From: Plantago major
Taxonomy: Eukaryota > Streptophyta > Magnoliopsida > Lamiales > Plantaginaceae
Assembly (NCBI GenBank): GCA_026545765.1
Contig: JAIFAC010000272.1
Coordinates: forward strand, 62,001 to 126,000
Length of the DNA stretch: 64,000 nt
Reading direction: 5' to 3'
Numbering within the stretch: the stretch's first letter is position 1; every line of letters starts with the position of its first letter. Made by a program: the position numbers and the translations under genes. The notes under the pieces were generated by a model. The model had not been told where the DNA came from, searched no databases, and was given only the letters and a program-made list of their open reading frames with translations. Of the stretch, positions 1 through 11,363 are shown in pieces.

Positions 1-2255
1 CAGGTTTACGGGATTGCTTTTTGACAAACTTAGCCTTCTGGCGGAGTTCCTTCTAGCTCAGCATTGATTTTCGTGGCTTGAGATTTCTTCCACTTCGGTT
101 TATTACTCGTGCAATATCGCCTTGCGCCATTGTTCTTGTCCTTCCTTATATTGTTTCAAAGAACTTTTCCAATATACGATAGTGATGCCATTTGAACACC
201 TTTGACTTTGAATCGTTCTTGAAGCCTTACTAGTTTTGCACCATCTTTATTTTCATTAAATGGTACATTTGAGAATTTGCCTATTCGACAATTCTTCCTT
301 TCCTAGTAATGTAGCAATGTGGATGGTTACATATGCGAGGTTATGTTTCTTTTGAAACCTTATCCATAAGTTTCTTGTGAACTTGTTGTTCTTTCAAAGG
401 TGAGTTGCTACTCCTTTTCCTTTGTCAACTACCTAGCTTTCGACCAATGCTATAGGTGGTTGAAGAACCATTCAGGATCTCTCGGATAGGATTGAACCTC
501 GGTGAAAGTGTCACTAGCCTTTGCATAAGATTGGAAGGATAGCTCTTTCTTTACGAGTTCTTCATTCTCGAGCGACTTCATCATTTTCTTAGTAAGTTCC
601 TCCAAGGCTAGTTTGTGAGAATTTTATTCTCGGATATACGAGATTCGGAAAGGCTATTTCGGCGTTCTTGTTCTCGGATACTCTGGTTAGCTCGATACCT
701 CTTTTCAAGAGTTTCTTTGCTTTCCTCTAGAATTACGGTTTTGGATTGTGCTTCTAGAAATTCTTTCTCATAACGATCAATTCACTCTTGACCAACTCAG
801 ATCCTCAATTCCATCATCACTCTCATAATCTGAAATTGTGAATTGTTAGTTACCTCATCCATAAGACACATTTCAATGTTGGAGATGCGGACCCGACAAT
901 CTCGAACTCCACACATTTCTTTCTTCTTAAGGCGAAATCGATTACATCGTGGGTGATTCCACACAATTACGGTGATGGTAGGTTTGAGTCATCTGAATCT
1001 CCATTTTAGAATCATCTCAAAGTCTAGAGCATCAAGTTGAATTTGAATCTTCTTCCTTTCTTGATCGGTAAGGCCCTTTGATTTCTCTTGAAATTTCTTA
1101 CATCCTTCTTGTCACTGTCTTGAGCTTGTTTAAGCGGGACAATCTCTCTTAGTGACCGGGCTTTTGACAATAGAAGCGGATATCATTTCCTATTTACTGA
1201 CTTGATTACTAACACCTTTACGAATGGGGTGTTAGGAGAGTTGTTCACTTGTATGTTCTTGTCTTGATGATAGTTTGGGCGAATACTTTTTGACTTTTCT
1301 TTAGCTTTTCTTCTCTCAATCTCTTGACTCTAAATTTCTTCATGTGTCTTCTTTGCCAAGAGCATTTTCTTGAGATGCTTCTTTGGTATCCTTCTTTTGA
1401 AGTGCCTTGAGAAACTAGAGCAACACTTTGCAACTTTTAAATTTGTTTGTTCTCTCAGTTGTCTCATAGTCTCTGATGTAAGATGAGAGAAGAGCTCTCT
1501 TGGAGTAATATTTGGCATACCTTGATTGAAATAAAAGAACTTAGTGTGTTCCCGGTTGTGATTGAGACTTGACAATAGTCTTAATCTTTTACATTGGGAG
1601 TATTTATTACTTTCACCAAGTGCAGCCATATCACTCATAAGAGTAGTAAATCTGAAATCAAGTTCTTCAAGAGTTTGGTGGGACCTTGTTTGAAGTTTTG
1701 GAACTTCAATTTAAGAACTTGAACTTGTTTTCTTTGGTTTTCGATTCAAACGCATTTCTTCAATCAATTGCGAGCTGACTTCGTAGTTTAGCACCCACGA
1801 TTTACCTTGTATGTGCTCAAGTGTCGATCGATGATTATATTCTGAGCTTGACCATCAATTTGTGTCTCTTGGCATCTTGGATGTCGAGAGCTCTCTTAAC
1901 TTGTCATATATAATGCTTCCACGAGCAACATGACCACTATCACTAGACCATGTCCTCGCTTCCATCTTCCTTATGCGAGGCTTTTCTTCCATCGGACATC
2001 TCGATAACTTGTTTGAGTTATGCGATTTTGATAGGCCCTTTATTGATGACATAGATCATCTCATCACTAATGGCCTCCGGATGGAGCATCATGTTGTTCT
2101 TCCATTTCTCGTAGTTTTACGGCTTGAGCAGGTGCATCACTCGAGACATACACACTTAACACACAAATTATATAGTCCTCGAAGGGACAAAGTTCCTTCA
2201 CCTATCTGGGATCTAGGTTGATCTGAAGGCTTGTGAACCTCCCTCTGATACCACT
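1..2255 (-). pseudogene. Ty1/copia (Sirevirus-like) gag region, 5' internal part of a minus-strand element
   Basis: On the minus strand this stretch follows a primer-binding site and matches, with many small differences, the gag region of the complete element at 19509-34302. At 1330-1638 a readable block carries the copia Gag-type motif RLRLLSSLNHN and a following basic stretch. The part nearest the PBS (about 2050-2160) holds a degenerate Gag start related to the PENYEKW block of the other copy. The frame is broken in many places, so no intact Gag can be called. The left window edge (sequence similar to 31080-31140) cuts the element before protease and integrase. It is one half of an inverted pair with the plus-strand copy ending at 5769. 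The family assignment is firm from the paired copy; the Sirevirus lineage is inferred from large LTRs, the iMet-type PBS and the overall plan. Confidence 0.75.
2242..2254 (-). promoter_or_regulatory. Primer-binding site of the left copia element
   Basis: The minus strand reads TGGTATCAGAG next to the LTR end. This complements the 3' end of initiator tRNA-Met, the usual primer of plant copia elements. Its position inside the LTR boundary at 2256 shows that LTR 2256-3661 is a 5' LTR and that the element runs leftward. Confidence 0.85.
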
Positions 2256-3661
2256 TGTTGGTCGAGATAACGGCAAAGTAAAAGACTAGAGGGGGTGAAT
2301 AGTCTTTTAAAACTTTTGTCGATAAACACGATTTCTCGAAACACAGGGGTTTCGATACTTAAATCGAGGCCGGAAGACTTTAAGATAGGTAAGTGCGAAA
2401 CAATAAGTAAGTGTGTGTGTGCTTTCTTTGAAATGTAAATCTGAGAAAGGTAAATAACAGGCAAGTATAGTGGTATCGGAGGTGGCGTAATCCTCCAACT
2501 AATCCACTTGGTCTTTACGAGACATAGAATTCACTAGACAGATAATTGAGTTCACCTTACAATAATCCTTATTCTAAGATTCCTAAACAAATGGTTCCCA
2601 ACCAAATGTTCCCCCCAGTTATTCAGAGCTCCTAGAGCTAAGTACTTCCTCTACTCGGATAACCTTGGGTTATTCTGATTTCCCAAATCAAGTACTTCCT
2701 CTACTCCACGCCTTGATGGTGTTGGTTATAAGGTTTGTCAGAGAGGCTTCTCGTATAACTTTTCAGTTATGTTTTCAGAGAGCCTAATAGAACAAGACTA
2801 CTTAATACACTTATTCAGTGGATGGCAGTCTGCTCTCTACTAACCCAAGTAATTGATGTCCGTTTTGGAGAATGATCTTCAGAAAGGGTATCTGATAGTT
2901 CAACTCTTTCACGAATAACAATCTCTTGTTAAGGTTCATGACAACTTAGAACTACTAGTGATTCTTCAAGCAACAGAAAGCTTTCAGAAAGGGTAGTAGA
3001 GTGCTTGAGAGAATACTTTGCTTGATGGTAAGTTTGCAAGATAGAGCGTTCTAAGGTATGTTCTTCAAGCATCTAAGTGTGTGATATATATAGATAAATT
3101 TGAGAGGTGTTTGAATTGTGTTCGTTGTGCTCTCTATCAAATTATATCCGTTTATATCTTGAACTATGTACTCAGAAGTCACTATCTCATTTTTCAGAGA
3201 GACTTTTTGCGACATTTACGCGATGCATTTAATGCATAGTACTGTTCATTGTCCTTTAGTCTCAACGGATACATGAGCCTTTCTGATGGCTTGCATGCTC
3301 CATACTCATGATGTCATATGTTCAGAATCATATCCCAAAAATAAGTTAATATACTCAAGAAATGATTAAGGATATAGTCTTTCTGAGTTAGACTAAACCT
3401 TTGTGTCTTCATAAACCTTGTGCAATCTTCAGTCTTCTAATCTTCAGAAAAGCTCCATTGCTAGGATTGATCTTCATGGTCTTCTTGAAATAAAAATTAC
3501 ACTCAGAGACCCATAATCCTAATACAAGATTTACTAGACTAATCATACTCAGTGATTTCCTCTTTTACAATGTTCAAGTGAACCAAGAGTACTTAATCAC
3601 CTTTCTGGGTAAGATAAGAACATGTTATGAGTGATCAAAATACTATGAGATATTTCTAACA
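2256..3661 (-). repeat. 5' LTR of minus-strand copia element (copy A)
   Basis: On the plus strand it begins TGTTGGTCGAGATAACGG and ends TATTTCTAACA, so on the minus strand it runs TGTTAGAAATA...CAACA, with TG/CA ends. A 1.4-kb partner with strong similarity lies in opposite orientation at 4372-5769. For example, the block around 3400-3530 is nearly the exact reverse complement of 4530-4670. A minus-strand TATA-like run is visible near 3088. Relatives of the same family, with 1.67-1.69-kb LTRs, are at 19509-21199 and 32638-34302. Confidence 0.9.
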
Positions 3662-4371
3662 TGTTTGACCTATGAGTCATTCTATATGACATTGGATGAA
3701 TACCTAGATTATATACACTATCTGGAAGAAATATCTGAGTATTTCAACCTATCTCATTTGCAAGTAGACCATGCACAGGTGCAGGAAAGTACTTACAGGT
3801 CGAACATTTTACGGAAGAATTACAAGCTTGGCGAGTTACCATGAAATATGTGACTTATCCGGAAAATGAGCTCTCTGTCAGAAGGATTCTTTATGACTAT
3901 GTCCAAGAATGCAGAAAAGTGGATGATCATGTCAACTGATCCAGAAAGGGTGCTGAAGAACTTGAGGTATCTGAACCCAAGTTGTGTTTCTGAAGACTTG
4001 AAGACTAGTAACATTAGAATACTCTTTTGGAGCTTGGACTCTACTTTGTTCTAATTTACTTAGTATGTTTTATTACTTTTTGTAATCTTGCTGATTGTTT
4101 CTGAAATTCTCTATCTGTAAAAGTTGCATCTTACTCTGTAAACTGTACCTATCTGAAGATCATACTCTCAGATACATTTTAATAGATGACAACTTATCAG
4201 CAATGATCACTTCTTGTGATTTGGTTGATGTTTACTTTCTGCACTTAATTCAACTAAAATTGAATATCATTTGAAATGATTAAGTGGTGGATTGTTTTCT
4301 CTTCCAGGATTACAATTTTGTAATAGGACTTGAAAGATAGTCATGGATGACTGATAAAAAAGGGGGAAATT
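3662..4371 (+). other. 3' internal end of a plus-strand copia element (post-pol region and PPT)
   Basis: This 710-bp spacer between the two inverted LTRs belongs to the plus-strand element. It carries the end of the post-pol coding region (an open stretch 3866-4054 with related sequence on the minus strand around 21540-21780) and a non-coding part matching the reverse complement of 21230-21400. It ends in a polypurine tract, AAAAAAGGGGGAAAT (about 4356-4370), immediately before the LTR. Everything upstream of 3662 in this element is missing from the window, because copy A abuts it there. Confidence 0.8.
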
Positions 4372-5769
4372 TGTTATGAATATCTGTTAGTATTTTGATC
4401 ACTCATCACATGTTCTTATCTTAGCCAGAAAGGTGATTAAGTGCTCTTGGTTCACTTGAACATTGTAAAAGAGGATATCACTGAGTATGATTAGTCTAGT
4501 AAATCTTGTATTAGGATTATAGGTCTCTGAATGTAATTTTTATTTCAAGAAGACCATGAAGATCAATCCTAGCAATGGAGCTTTTCTGAAGATTAGAAGA
4601 CTGAAGATTGCACAAGGTTTATGAAGACCTGAGGTTTAGTCTAATTCAGAAAGACTATGTCCTTAATCCTTTCTTAAGTATATTAACTTATTTTCGGGAT
4701 ATGATTCTGGACATATGACATCATGAGTATGGAGCGTGCAAGCCATCAAAAAGGCTCATGTATCCGTTGAGACTAAAGGACAATGAATAGTACTATGCAT
4801 TAAATCCATCGGCTGCAAAAAGCAGTCCTCTCTAAAAAATGAGATAGTGACTTCTGAGTACATAGTTCAAGATATAAACGGATATAATTTGATAGAAAAC
4901 TGTGGATAAAATTCAAACGCCTCTCAAATTTATCTATATATATCACACACTTAGATGCTTGAAGAACATACCTTAGAACGCTCTATCTTGCAAACTTACA
5001 ATCAAGCAAAGTATTCTCTCAAGCACTCTACTACCCTTTCTGAAAGCTTTCTGTTGCTTGAAGAATCACTAGTAGTTCTAAGTTGTCATGAACCTTAACA
5101 AGAGATTGTTATTCGTGAAAGAGTTGAACTATCAGATACCCTTTCTGAAGCTCATTCTCCAAAACGGACATCAATTACTTGGGTTAGTAAAGAGCAGACT
5201 GCCATCCACTGAATAAGTGTATTAAGTAGTCTTGTTCTATTAGGCTCTCTGAAAACATAACTGAAAAGTTATACGAGAAGCCTCTCTGACAAACCTTATA
5301 ACCAACACCATCAAGGCGTGGAGTAGAGGAGTACTTGATTTGGAAAATCAGGGGATAACTCCAAGGTTATCTGAGTAGAGGAAGTATTTAGTTCTAGGAG
5401 CTGGGGAATAACTCAGGGGGAACATTTGGTTGGGAACCATTTGTTTAAGAATCTTAGAATAGGATTATTGTAAGGTGAACTCAATTATCTGTTCTAGTGA
5501 ATTCTAGGTCTCAGAAAGACAGAAGTGGATTAGTTGGAGGATTACGCCACCTCCAGATACCACTATACTTGCTGTGTTATTTACCATACGTATTTACATT
5601 TGACCACACACACACTTACTTATTGTTTACACTTACCTATCTTAAAGTCTTCGCTCAATTTAAGTATCGAAACCCAGTTTACGAGAATGTTTATCGACAA
5701 AAGTTTTAAAAGACTATTCACCCCCCCCCCCCCCTCTAGTCTTTTACTTTGCCGTTATCTGGACCAACA
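4372..5769 (+). repeat. 3' LTR of plus-strand copia element (copy B)
   Basis: It starts TGTTATGAATATC just after a polypurine tract and ends GTTATCTGGACCAACA. No PBS follows the right end (flank tatacaattt), so it is a 3' LTR. A run of about 16 C residues at 5720-5735 is the family's variable homopolymer, seen as a G run near 19541. It is the reverse-complement twin of 2256-3661. Confidence 0.9.
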
Positions 5770-6225
5770 TATACAATTTTTATTTGAAACTATATGGACT
5801 TTTTGTACTCTCACAAATGAGTAGTACTTTTATAATAAATTCTAGCTATTCACGGCAGTTTGTGTGAGATATATACTGTCCCTTCCTTCGCCAAAAAGTA
5901 GAGATTTAGAATATTCATTTCCTATAATTTGGATTGAATTATTCTCAGAATTTTAAGATTCACAACTATTCAAAATCAAATATTGATGGATTTTAAATCC
6001 TTTATTTTTAGCTTCAATTTGCCACCTAAAATTTTGTATAGACTAGTACTAACCCGTGGCGATGCCACGATATAATTTACTTTTAATAATAAATAAAAAG
6101 GGGAGCATAAAATAAATTAATTGAGAAAATAAGGTAGTCAAATTTATGTAAACAACGTTGGCCGTAGTGTAGGTCGGTTGTCCTTCTTCATCCAATATTA
6201 TAGTACTATCTAGTCATTATTTATG
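5770..6225. other. AT-rich intergenic segment without a recognisable gene
   Basis: This is low-GC DNA between the copia 3' LTR and the target duplication of the Tat element. Around 6045-6070 there is a short palindromic block, ACCCGTGGCGATGCCACG. It resembles the hairpin-like ends of small plant repeats, but no element could be bounded. No open frame of interest was seen. Confidence 0.4.
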
Positions 6226-6230
6226 CTAAC

Positions 6231-7100
6231 TGTTGAGGGTAAAAGTCCCCCAACCACTTAGAGATTATTCTATCCCACTGGTAATGGCCAAGATATCCTC
6301 AAGTAAGAAGCCCGTCTGGTAAGAGCAGCGTGTGAGAGCCTGAGATCCGAAGCTTGGTAAGAACCTACACAAGTGACTTGGAGGGGGGAGGGGTTAGGAC
6401 CCGGTTTGCTAAGTGTCAAATCGGTTTGAGACTTTACTCAAGAGAGACTGAAGATCTACTCTGTATGATAGTCAAGGTTCGGAAGTGATTACTGCTTACC
6501 ATTATCGTGGGAGTTGTGCCCTATACATAGATTTCTCCCCAATTGGGAGGGTTCCACCAGATCATGCCAAGTGTAAGGCCTAGATTGAACCACCAAGGCT
6601 TCAATAGGCCCATGGCCCATTAATGACACTTGCCCCATTCCACTTTGGGCTTTTAGGGGTAGTTTAGTCATTAACATGAGAGTATTAGAGGCTTTGATAG
6701 TCTGCTACGGGTCAAGGTCCGAAGAGGTTGGTTGGGCTGTCTATGGGGAACTTCCATAAGTTTGTCCGACTCCTCTGATTCGGACCTTGTGGCTAGGACC
6801 TCCTTACTCTCTAGTGCCAGTTTACTTGGTTGCTTGTGAGATTGTCGTGTTGGATCCGGATGGTCGTCCGGGTCGGACCCCATGGTTACGGACCACTGGA
6901 GGGGTCAGAGCTATTACCGTTCAAGCTCTCTCTGTCCTTCTCCTCCAGGATGGGTTGGACCGGGATGGGTCGGACCTGAGGGGCCTAGGGTCGGACCTTA
7001 GGGTCGTATCATAGTGTTTCGGATCCTCAGACAACTTGGGACTCCTTAGAATTCGTTCCAAAGGCGCCTATGACGGATTGGACATATTTTCGTATTAACA
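6231..7100 (-). repeat. 3' LTR of the Tat element (left copy)
   Basis: 870 bp with TG/CA ends and the CTAAC target duplication on its outer side. It aligns along its length to 34303-35186, with substitutions and some indels. One is a different stretch near 6948 versus 35010, where the right copy has about 30 extra bases. The minus-strand TATA motif of the right copy (34577-34584) reads TATACATA here. On the inner side the minus strand shows a purine-rich AGGAGGACATA, the probable polypurine tract. Confidence 0.9.
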
Positions 7101-7399
7101 TATGTCCTCCTAGTTTCCAAGTATCTTAGTAGAAGATAGTTGTGGAACAATAGTTAAAAGTGGAGGAGACAGTTCGTTTCTTGGTCCAATCTGTCCCTCG
7201 TAAGCAGAAAAAAGGGTGTAACTCGTGCTTCTTGTCGTCCTTAATCTTGATCTCTCTCCCCCCCCCCTTTTTTCTTTCTTTTGTTGCAGTCCGAGGAAGG
7301 AGGCTCGGAGTGCAACAAAATTAAAGAAAGAAGGGGTATTTGTAAGCGAGATCAAGTGGGCGAGAAACGTCGAGTTGTACCTCTCTGTGGGTGGAGGGA

Positions 7400-7690
7400 T
7401 GGTCCGAACGGACGAGAGTCCGTGTGATGATGAGTTGGATCAACCTTGTAAAAAATGGAGGGTTTTTATCATCCTTGTCGGGATGGTCCGGAGAGGGACA
7501 TCCGAACGGACGAGGGTCCGTGTGATGGTGAGGTAACTCATCCTTTCTTTTGAAAAGGGGAGGGTTTGTATCAACCATGTCGGAATGGTCCGAAGGGGGA
7601 CATCCGAACGGATGAGGGTCCGTGTGATGGTGAGGTAACTCATCCTTCCTTGTAAAAAGGGGACACGTATTCCAAGGTATAAGATGGATT
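7400..7690 (+). repeat. Tandem repeat, about 101-bp unit, under three copies
   Basis: A block containing GGACATCCGAACGGA and GTGATGGTGAGGTAACTCATCC occurs at about 7481-7580 and again at about 7582-7680. A shorter, more diverged first copy starts near 7400. It sits between the 3' LTR and the antisense promoter of the Tat element. Tandem arrays in the 3' untranslated region are known in Tat retrotransposons. Confidence 0.8.
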
Positions 7691-7890
7691 GGCCCCCGAG
7701 GGTGTAGTAATATCCTCTTCCCGAGCATCGTGATGTTGGTTGTATGTTTTTGTCATCGTAAGGTAAATATTTTGTACCAATGTGTCATTTCACCTAGTAT
7801 TGTTGTACTTTGCCGTTGGATGGATTGTGATCTACGATTGAGATTTAATCCCGAAAAATGGTGACGATTGGGCTTCCTGATTTAACCCTC

Positions 7891-7899
7891 TATAAATAG
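7891..7899 (+). promoter_or_regulatory. TATA box of the antisense gene in the Tat element
   Basis: TATAAATAG lies on the plus strand, opposite to the element's own transcription. Some 30 bases downstream is a pyrimidine/CA-type start context, then an AG-rich leader, then a consensus splice donor (CAA|GTAAGT at 8058). About 300 bases later comes a pyrimidine-rich acceptor (CTCCTTTCCCTAG, ending 8363). The arrangement fits a short non-coding first exon and an intron before the coding exon. Confidence 0.7.
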
Positions 7900-8363
7900 G
7901 GGTTTCACCGATGTTATTTTCACATTCTAGAGAGAAGATTTTCAACTTTTACAGTACATTCGAAGCAAGTGCAAGCAATCCGAAGTGAGCGAAGAGAAGT
8001 CCATAGCGAGTTATCCAAGCAAAGTTAGCTGCCTTCGATCCAACCATCCGAGTACAAGTAAGTTGTTTTCTTGAACGGTTGTCAAATTTCCTTGTGTTTG
8101 TTTATTTCTTGTTGAAAATATAGTGCATTGGGATGCATGCTTATATTCGTATTCCATAGTTGGTAATAACCGTAGTGTGTCTCGGGTATGTTGAGTAGTT
8201 AAGACGAACGCTGGACTGACACCTTACTAACTCCGCGCTAACTTCGCCCGATAGAGTCGTGTTATAAAAGCCGAACTTAGAAATTTTACTTTTCTTAATA
8301 TACAAAAACGGCCACACGGACGGCCATCTTAAAGCTTACGAAATTACTTTCTCCTTTCCCTAG

Positions 8364-11363
8364 GTGTCCGAGAGTGATAGTCAGAACCGATCCGAGGCTG
8401 AAGATATGACTCCGACGCGTTGTCCCTATCGGACAGCTCCAAGGAGATTGATATTGTTGGTGGGGATGATTCAGTGGAGCTAGAGCATTCTCCTCGTCTA
8501 AGCCGGGAAGAGCCCGAGGTAAGCTCCTTACTTCCGTTAGTTGTTCCGGGTTCAGGGTCTCCGAAGCGTCGGGATTACCTGCAAGTCTCTAATGTGCAGG
8601 GTGTTGGTGCTGTTCAAGGGACAAGCTCTAGGGCCATAGGGGTTCTCCATCCGCACGGTGCTGGGAAGGAGTCCGAACTCCCGGTAGAGATTCGATCCCT
8701 CATTCGCAACCTAGGTTATAATTTTAGGAGTAACCCTAACCGAGTGCCTAACATCGAAGAGGTGCATGATACCTCCGAGGCACCACCTGAGTTGGGTATG
8801 TTCGAAGAAGGTGTCGAGGATCGGGTCCAGGTTGTTGTTCCCCTTCAGACGGTGGTAGAGCTGAGTTCATCGTCCGGGGATGACAAAGTGGAGGAGGAGG
8901 CTCGGTGGCGATGTCGATTCGAGGAGGAAGAAGAGGAAGAAATCTTGTCGCCCGTGTTTTACGGAGAGTCGGTGGGCAAGCGGGTATGAGTCGTCAACGG
9001 ACCGAAGAGGAGTTGCCCGAGGGACTTAAGAAGGGTGAAGACGTGTTCCAGGTGAAATTCCCTCGGACGAGGGACGATGTAACTCATCCCGATCCGGAGG
9101 GTGAACTGAACGAGGAAGGTACATTGCCCACGTGCCCTTCGATTGTGATGGCCGAGGAGGTGGAGGAACTTCGGAGGAAGTATGAGATTCCGGAGTCCGT
9201 GGAGATTCTTATTCCGGATGAGTCGCACGCTTTTTACAATTCGCCTCCGGGGTATATGTGCGTGCATGAGATAAGTCTTCACTGCGGGTGGCGTTTGCCA
9301 ATGGCGTCCGAGTTTTTGGATATTTTGAACGACATGGGGTTAAGTCCTCATCAAATCATCCCCAATTCTCTCAGAAATCTTATGTGCTTCGGGGTGATGT
9401 GTAAATACAAGGGCATCCCGGTTACTTTTGATAACTTTTGGAAGTTATTTAGTGTTAGTGTAAGTAATAGAAATACTTTGTTCTATACGCTGGTGTGTCG
9501 CCAAGCGTATACTTTTTCGTCGATCCGCTCTCCTCCCTAGGAATAAATTGGTGGAAGAGATATATCTTCGTCCGGCCCGCTCTAAAACAGGGTGAATCCG
9601 AAGCGGAAAGGACCCAATGGCATTTTGCGAAGAAGTTTTTCCGAGGCAGGCTGCCGGATTGGAAACCTCCAGCTCGGAACGTTCCTTTGTGGATGCAGGC
9701 TCTCCACCGGAATCAAGATCCAGAGAAATATTTTTTCCGGGGATTGATCATGACCCTTCCCTATCTAGCTGGCCTTTCGGAGCCAAGTTTTTGTGACGGG
9801 AAGAAGGATCTGAGTGAGTTCTTCTTCATTCGGTCACGTGGTCGGTCATCCGAGTCTGTGGTCCCTTTATTGCTTTGTTTGTAGTAGTGGAAAAAATTTC
9901 GTTATCATGTATCAACTTATTGTTCTTCGGATGTGCAGATTTTTGGTTCGAGTATACCATGTCCACCATGCGGGAGCTGAAGCGGAAACAAAATGCCGCT
10001 TAACGGAAGGAGATGGAGGAGGGTACCCGAACCCAAATTATCAAGACGTCCACTGTGCTGCCAATGGAAGAGCCTCGGAATGCTGCTACTTTCCGAGTGG
10101 AGGAGATTCGTAGGGCCGTGGCAGGCGAGGAGGCCCAGACGATACCCACCCCGGACAAGGGTAAGGTGGCTGGTTCGAAGGGGGCCAAGAAACCTCCAAG
10201 GTATGTGCCTCGGGACCCTCCTACCAGTGGTTCGAGTGCTGCGGCCGGACAAAAGCGTCCATCCGAAGGTCCGATCCCTGCGGCCAAGAAGGGCAAAGGG
10301 AAAGCTAGTGGTGAGTCGGACTTGGAGGTGGAAGTGGCTCGGTTGGCTGCTGTTTCGGAGCTGGAGCGGATTGCGGAGTTGTCCGCAATTCATCAAAACG
10401 TAAATACTGATATTTCTGGAAATACATCTTTCCTTTGTTCGGAACCTATACTAATTTCGTTTTGTCATGTATCGTAGCTTACTGCCGCTATTCGGGCATG
10501 TTCCATGGTGGCGGGTCAGAGAGCCACGATGGAAGAGGATCTGGCCAAGGCTGAAGCTGCTCGGGCGGTGGAAATGTCTAAGGTGAATTCCTTGTCTGAT
10601 AGCCTGAAGAGGTCCCTTGCGGCGAAGGAGTCCGAAGCGGAGGCTGCAAAACTGAAGAGTGCCATCATGTCGCTGGAAAAGGACCTCAAAGCTCATCAGG
10701 AGGGTGTGGATGAGTATGTCAGCGTCTCCCGGACCTTCAAGGATATGATGCTGAATGAGATGTTGAAGGTTCGGACGCAAGCTGTCCAACACTTCTTGGG
10801 GTCGGACGCTTGCAAGTTCATGCTCGAGTCCAAGTATGACGAGGCTCGGCAGGATGGCTTTGATGCGGCTATTGGGCAGCTCTGGCATAGGGGACAGATC
10901 CCGAGCGACCTTGACTTGGAGGCTGAAGGCATTACTGCTTTCAAAGAAGCAAATGGCTCGGACTTTGCTCCGGAAAGTGTCTCGGGTGAGGACTTACTTC
11001 AATGTGAGTTTGTAGAGCTTGTCTGCGACGAGACCGAGGATAAGAAGTACAATCATGGCGGTCCGTATCTGCCCTCTTTTGTGCCATGGGTGTTGATGTC
11101 CAGTGTTTTCGTTCCGTTGGAAGACCATGAGGAGCATAACCGAGACTGGCTGACTCTGCCCGGTCCTGTCAAGGATTTCTCTTCCGATCTGGACCTGATG
11201 GAGCAATGCCCTGCTTTCCTAAAGGAATTAAGGGCCCGAAGGGAGAGAAGGTTAGCGTAGGAGGCCCAAAAGAGAATGGCATCAGATGCACAAGTGTCTC
11301 CAGAAAAAGAGGCCGCAGGTCCTTCGGGCGCGCAAGCTGGCTCGTCAAGTCGTCAGGGGAGGT
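8364..11363 (+). pseudogene. Antisense multi-exon gene of the Tat element (plant-transposon protein, PF04195/Transposase_28-like)
   Basis: Plus-strand coding segments run 8406-8989, 8905-9540, 9495-9810, 9960-10400 and 10485-11260, opposite to gag-pol. The first is acidic and Ser/Glu rich. The second carries the block HEISLHCGWRLPMASEFLD followed by CKYKGIPVTFDNFWKLF, typical of the putative gypsy-type transposon domain often annotated in plants. The next continues it (RNVPLWMQALHRN). Then come a Lys/Pro-rich linker, a heptad-like Ala/Glu/Lys coiled coil near 10520-10740, and an acidic C-terminal part. Plausible introns are 9812-9938 (GAGTGAG...TGTGCAG) and about 10400-10480 (GTAAATA...ATCGTAG). 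A frameshift joins the first two segments, and a TAG at 11258 is followed by about 34 more in-frame codons ending near 11363. Function is unknown. It is probably a decayed copy of an element-encoded accessory gene. Confidence 0.7.

Noticed and set aside
2213..2498. Minus-strand open frames across the copia LTR ends (also 5497-5824, 32690-32881)
   Set aside because: They recur at every LTR end of the family, across the polyG/C run and PBS-proximal LTR sequence, and have no domain. They are LTR by-products.
6671..7014. Open frames on both strands in the Tat LTR (also 34765-34947)
   Set aside because: They lie entirely inside LTR U3/R sequence, with no conserved domain and disagreement between the two LTR copies.
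7390..7640. Hammerhead-ribozyme or retrozyme-like motif (CGGACGAGAGTCCG hairpins)
   Set aside because: Hairpins are present, but the conserved CTGATGA and GAAA core boxes in the right order are not.
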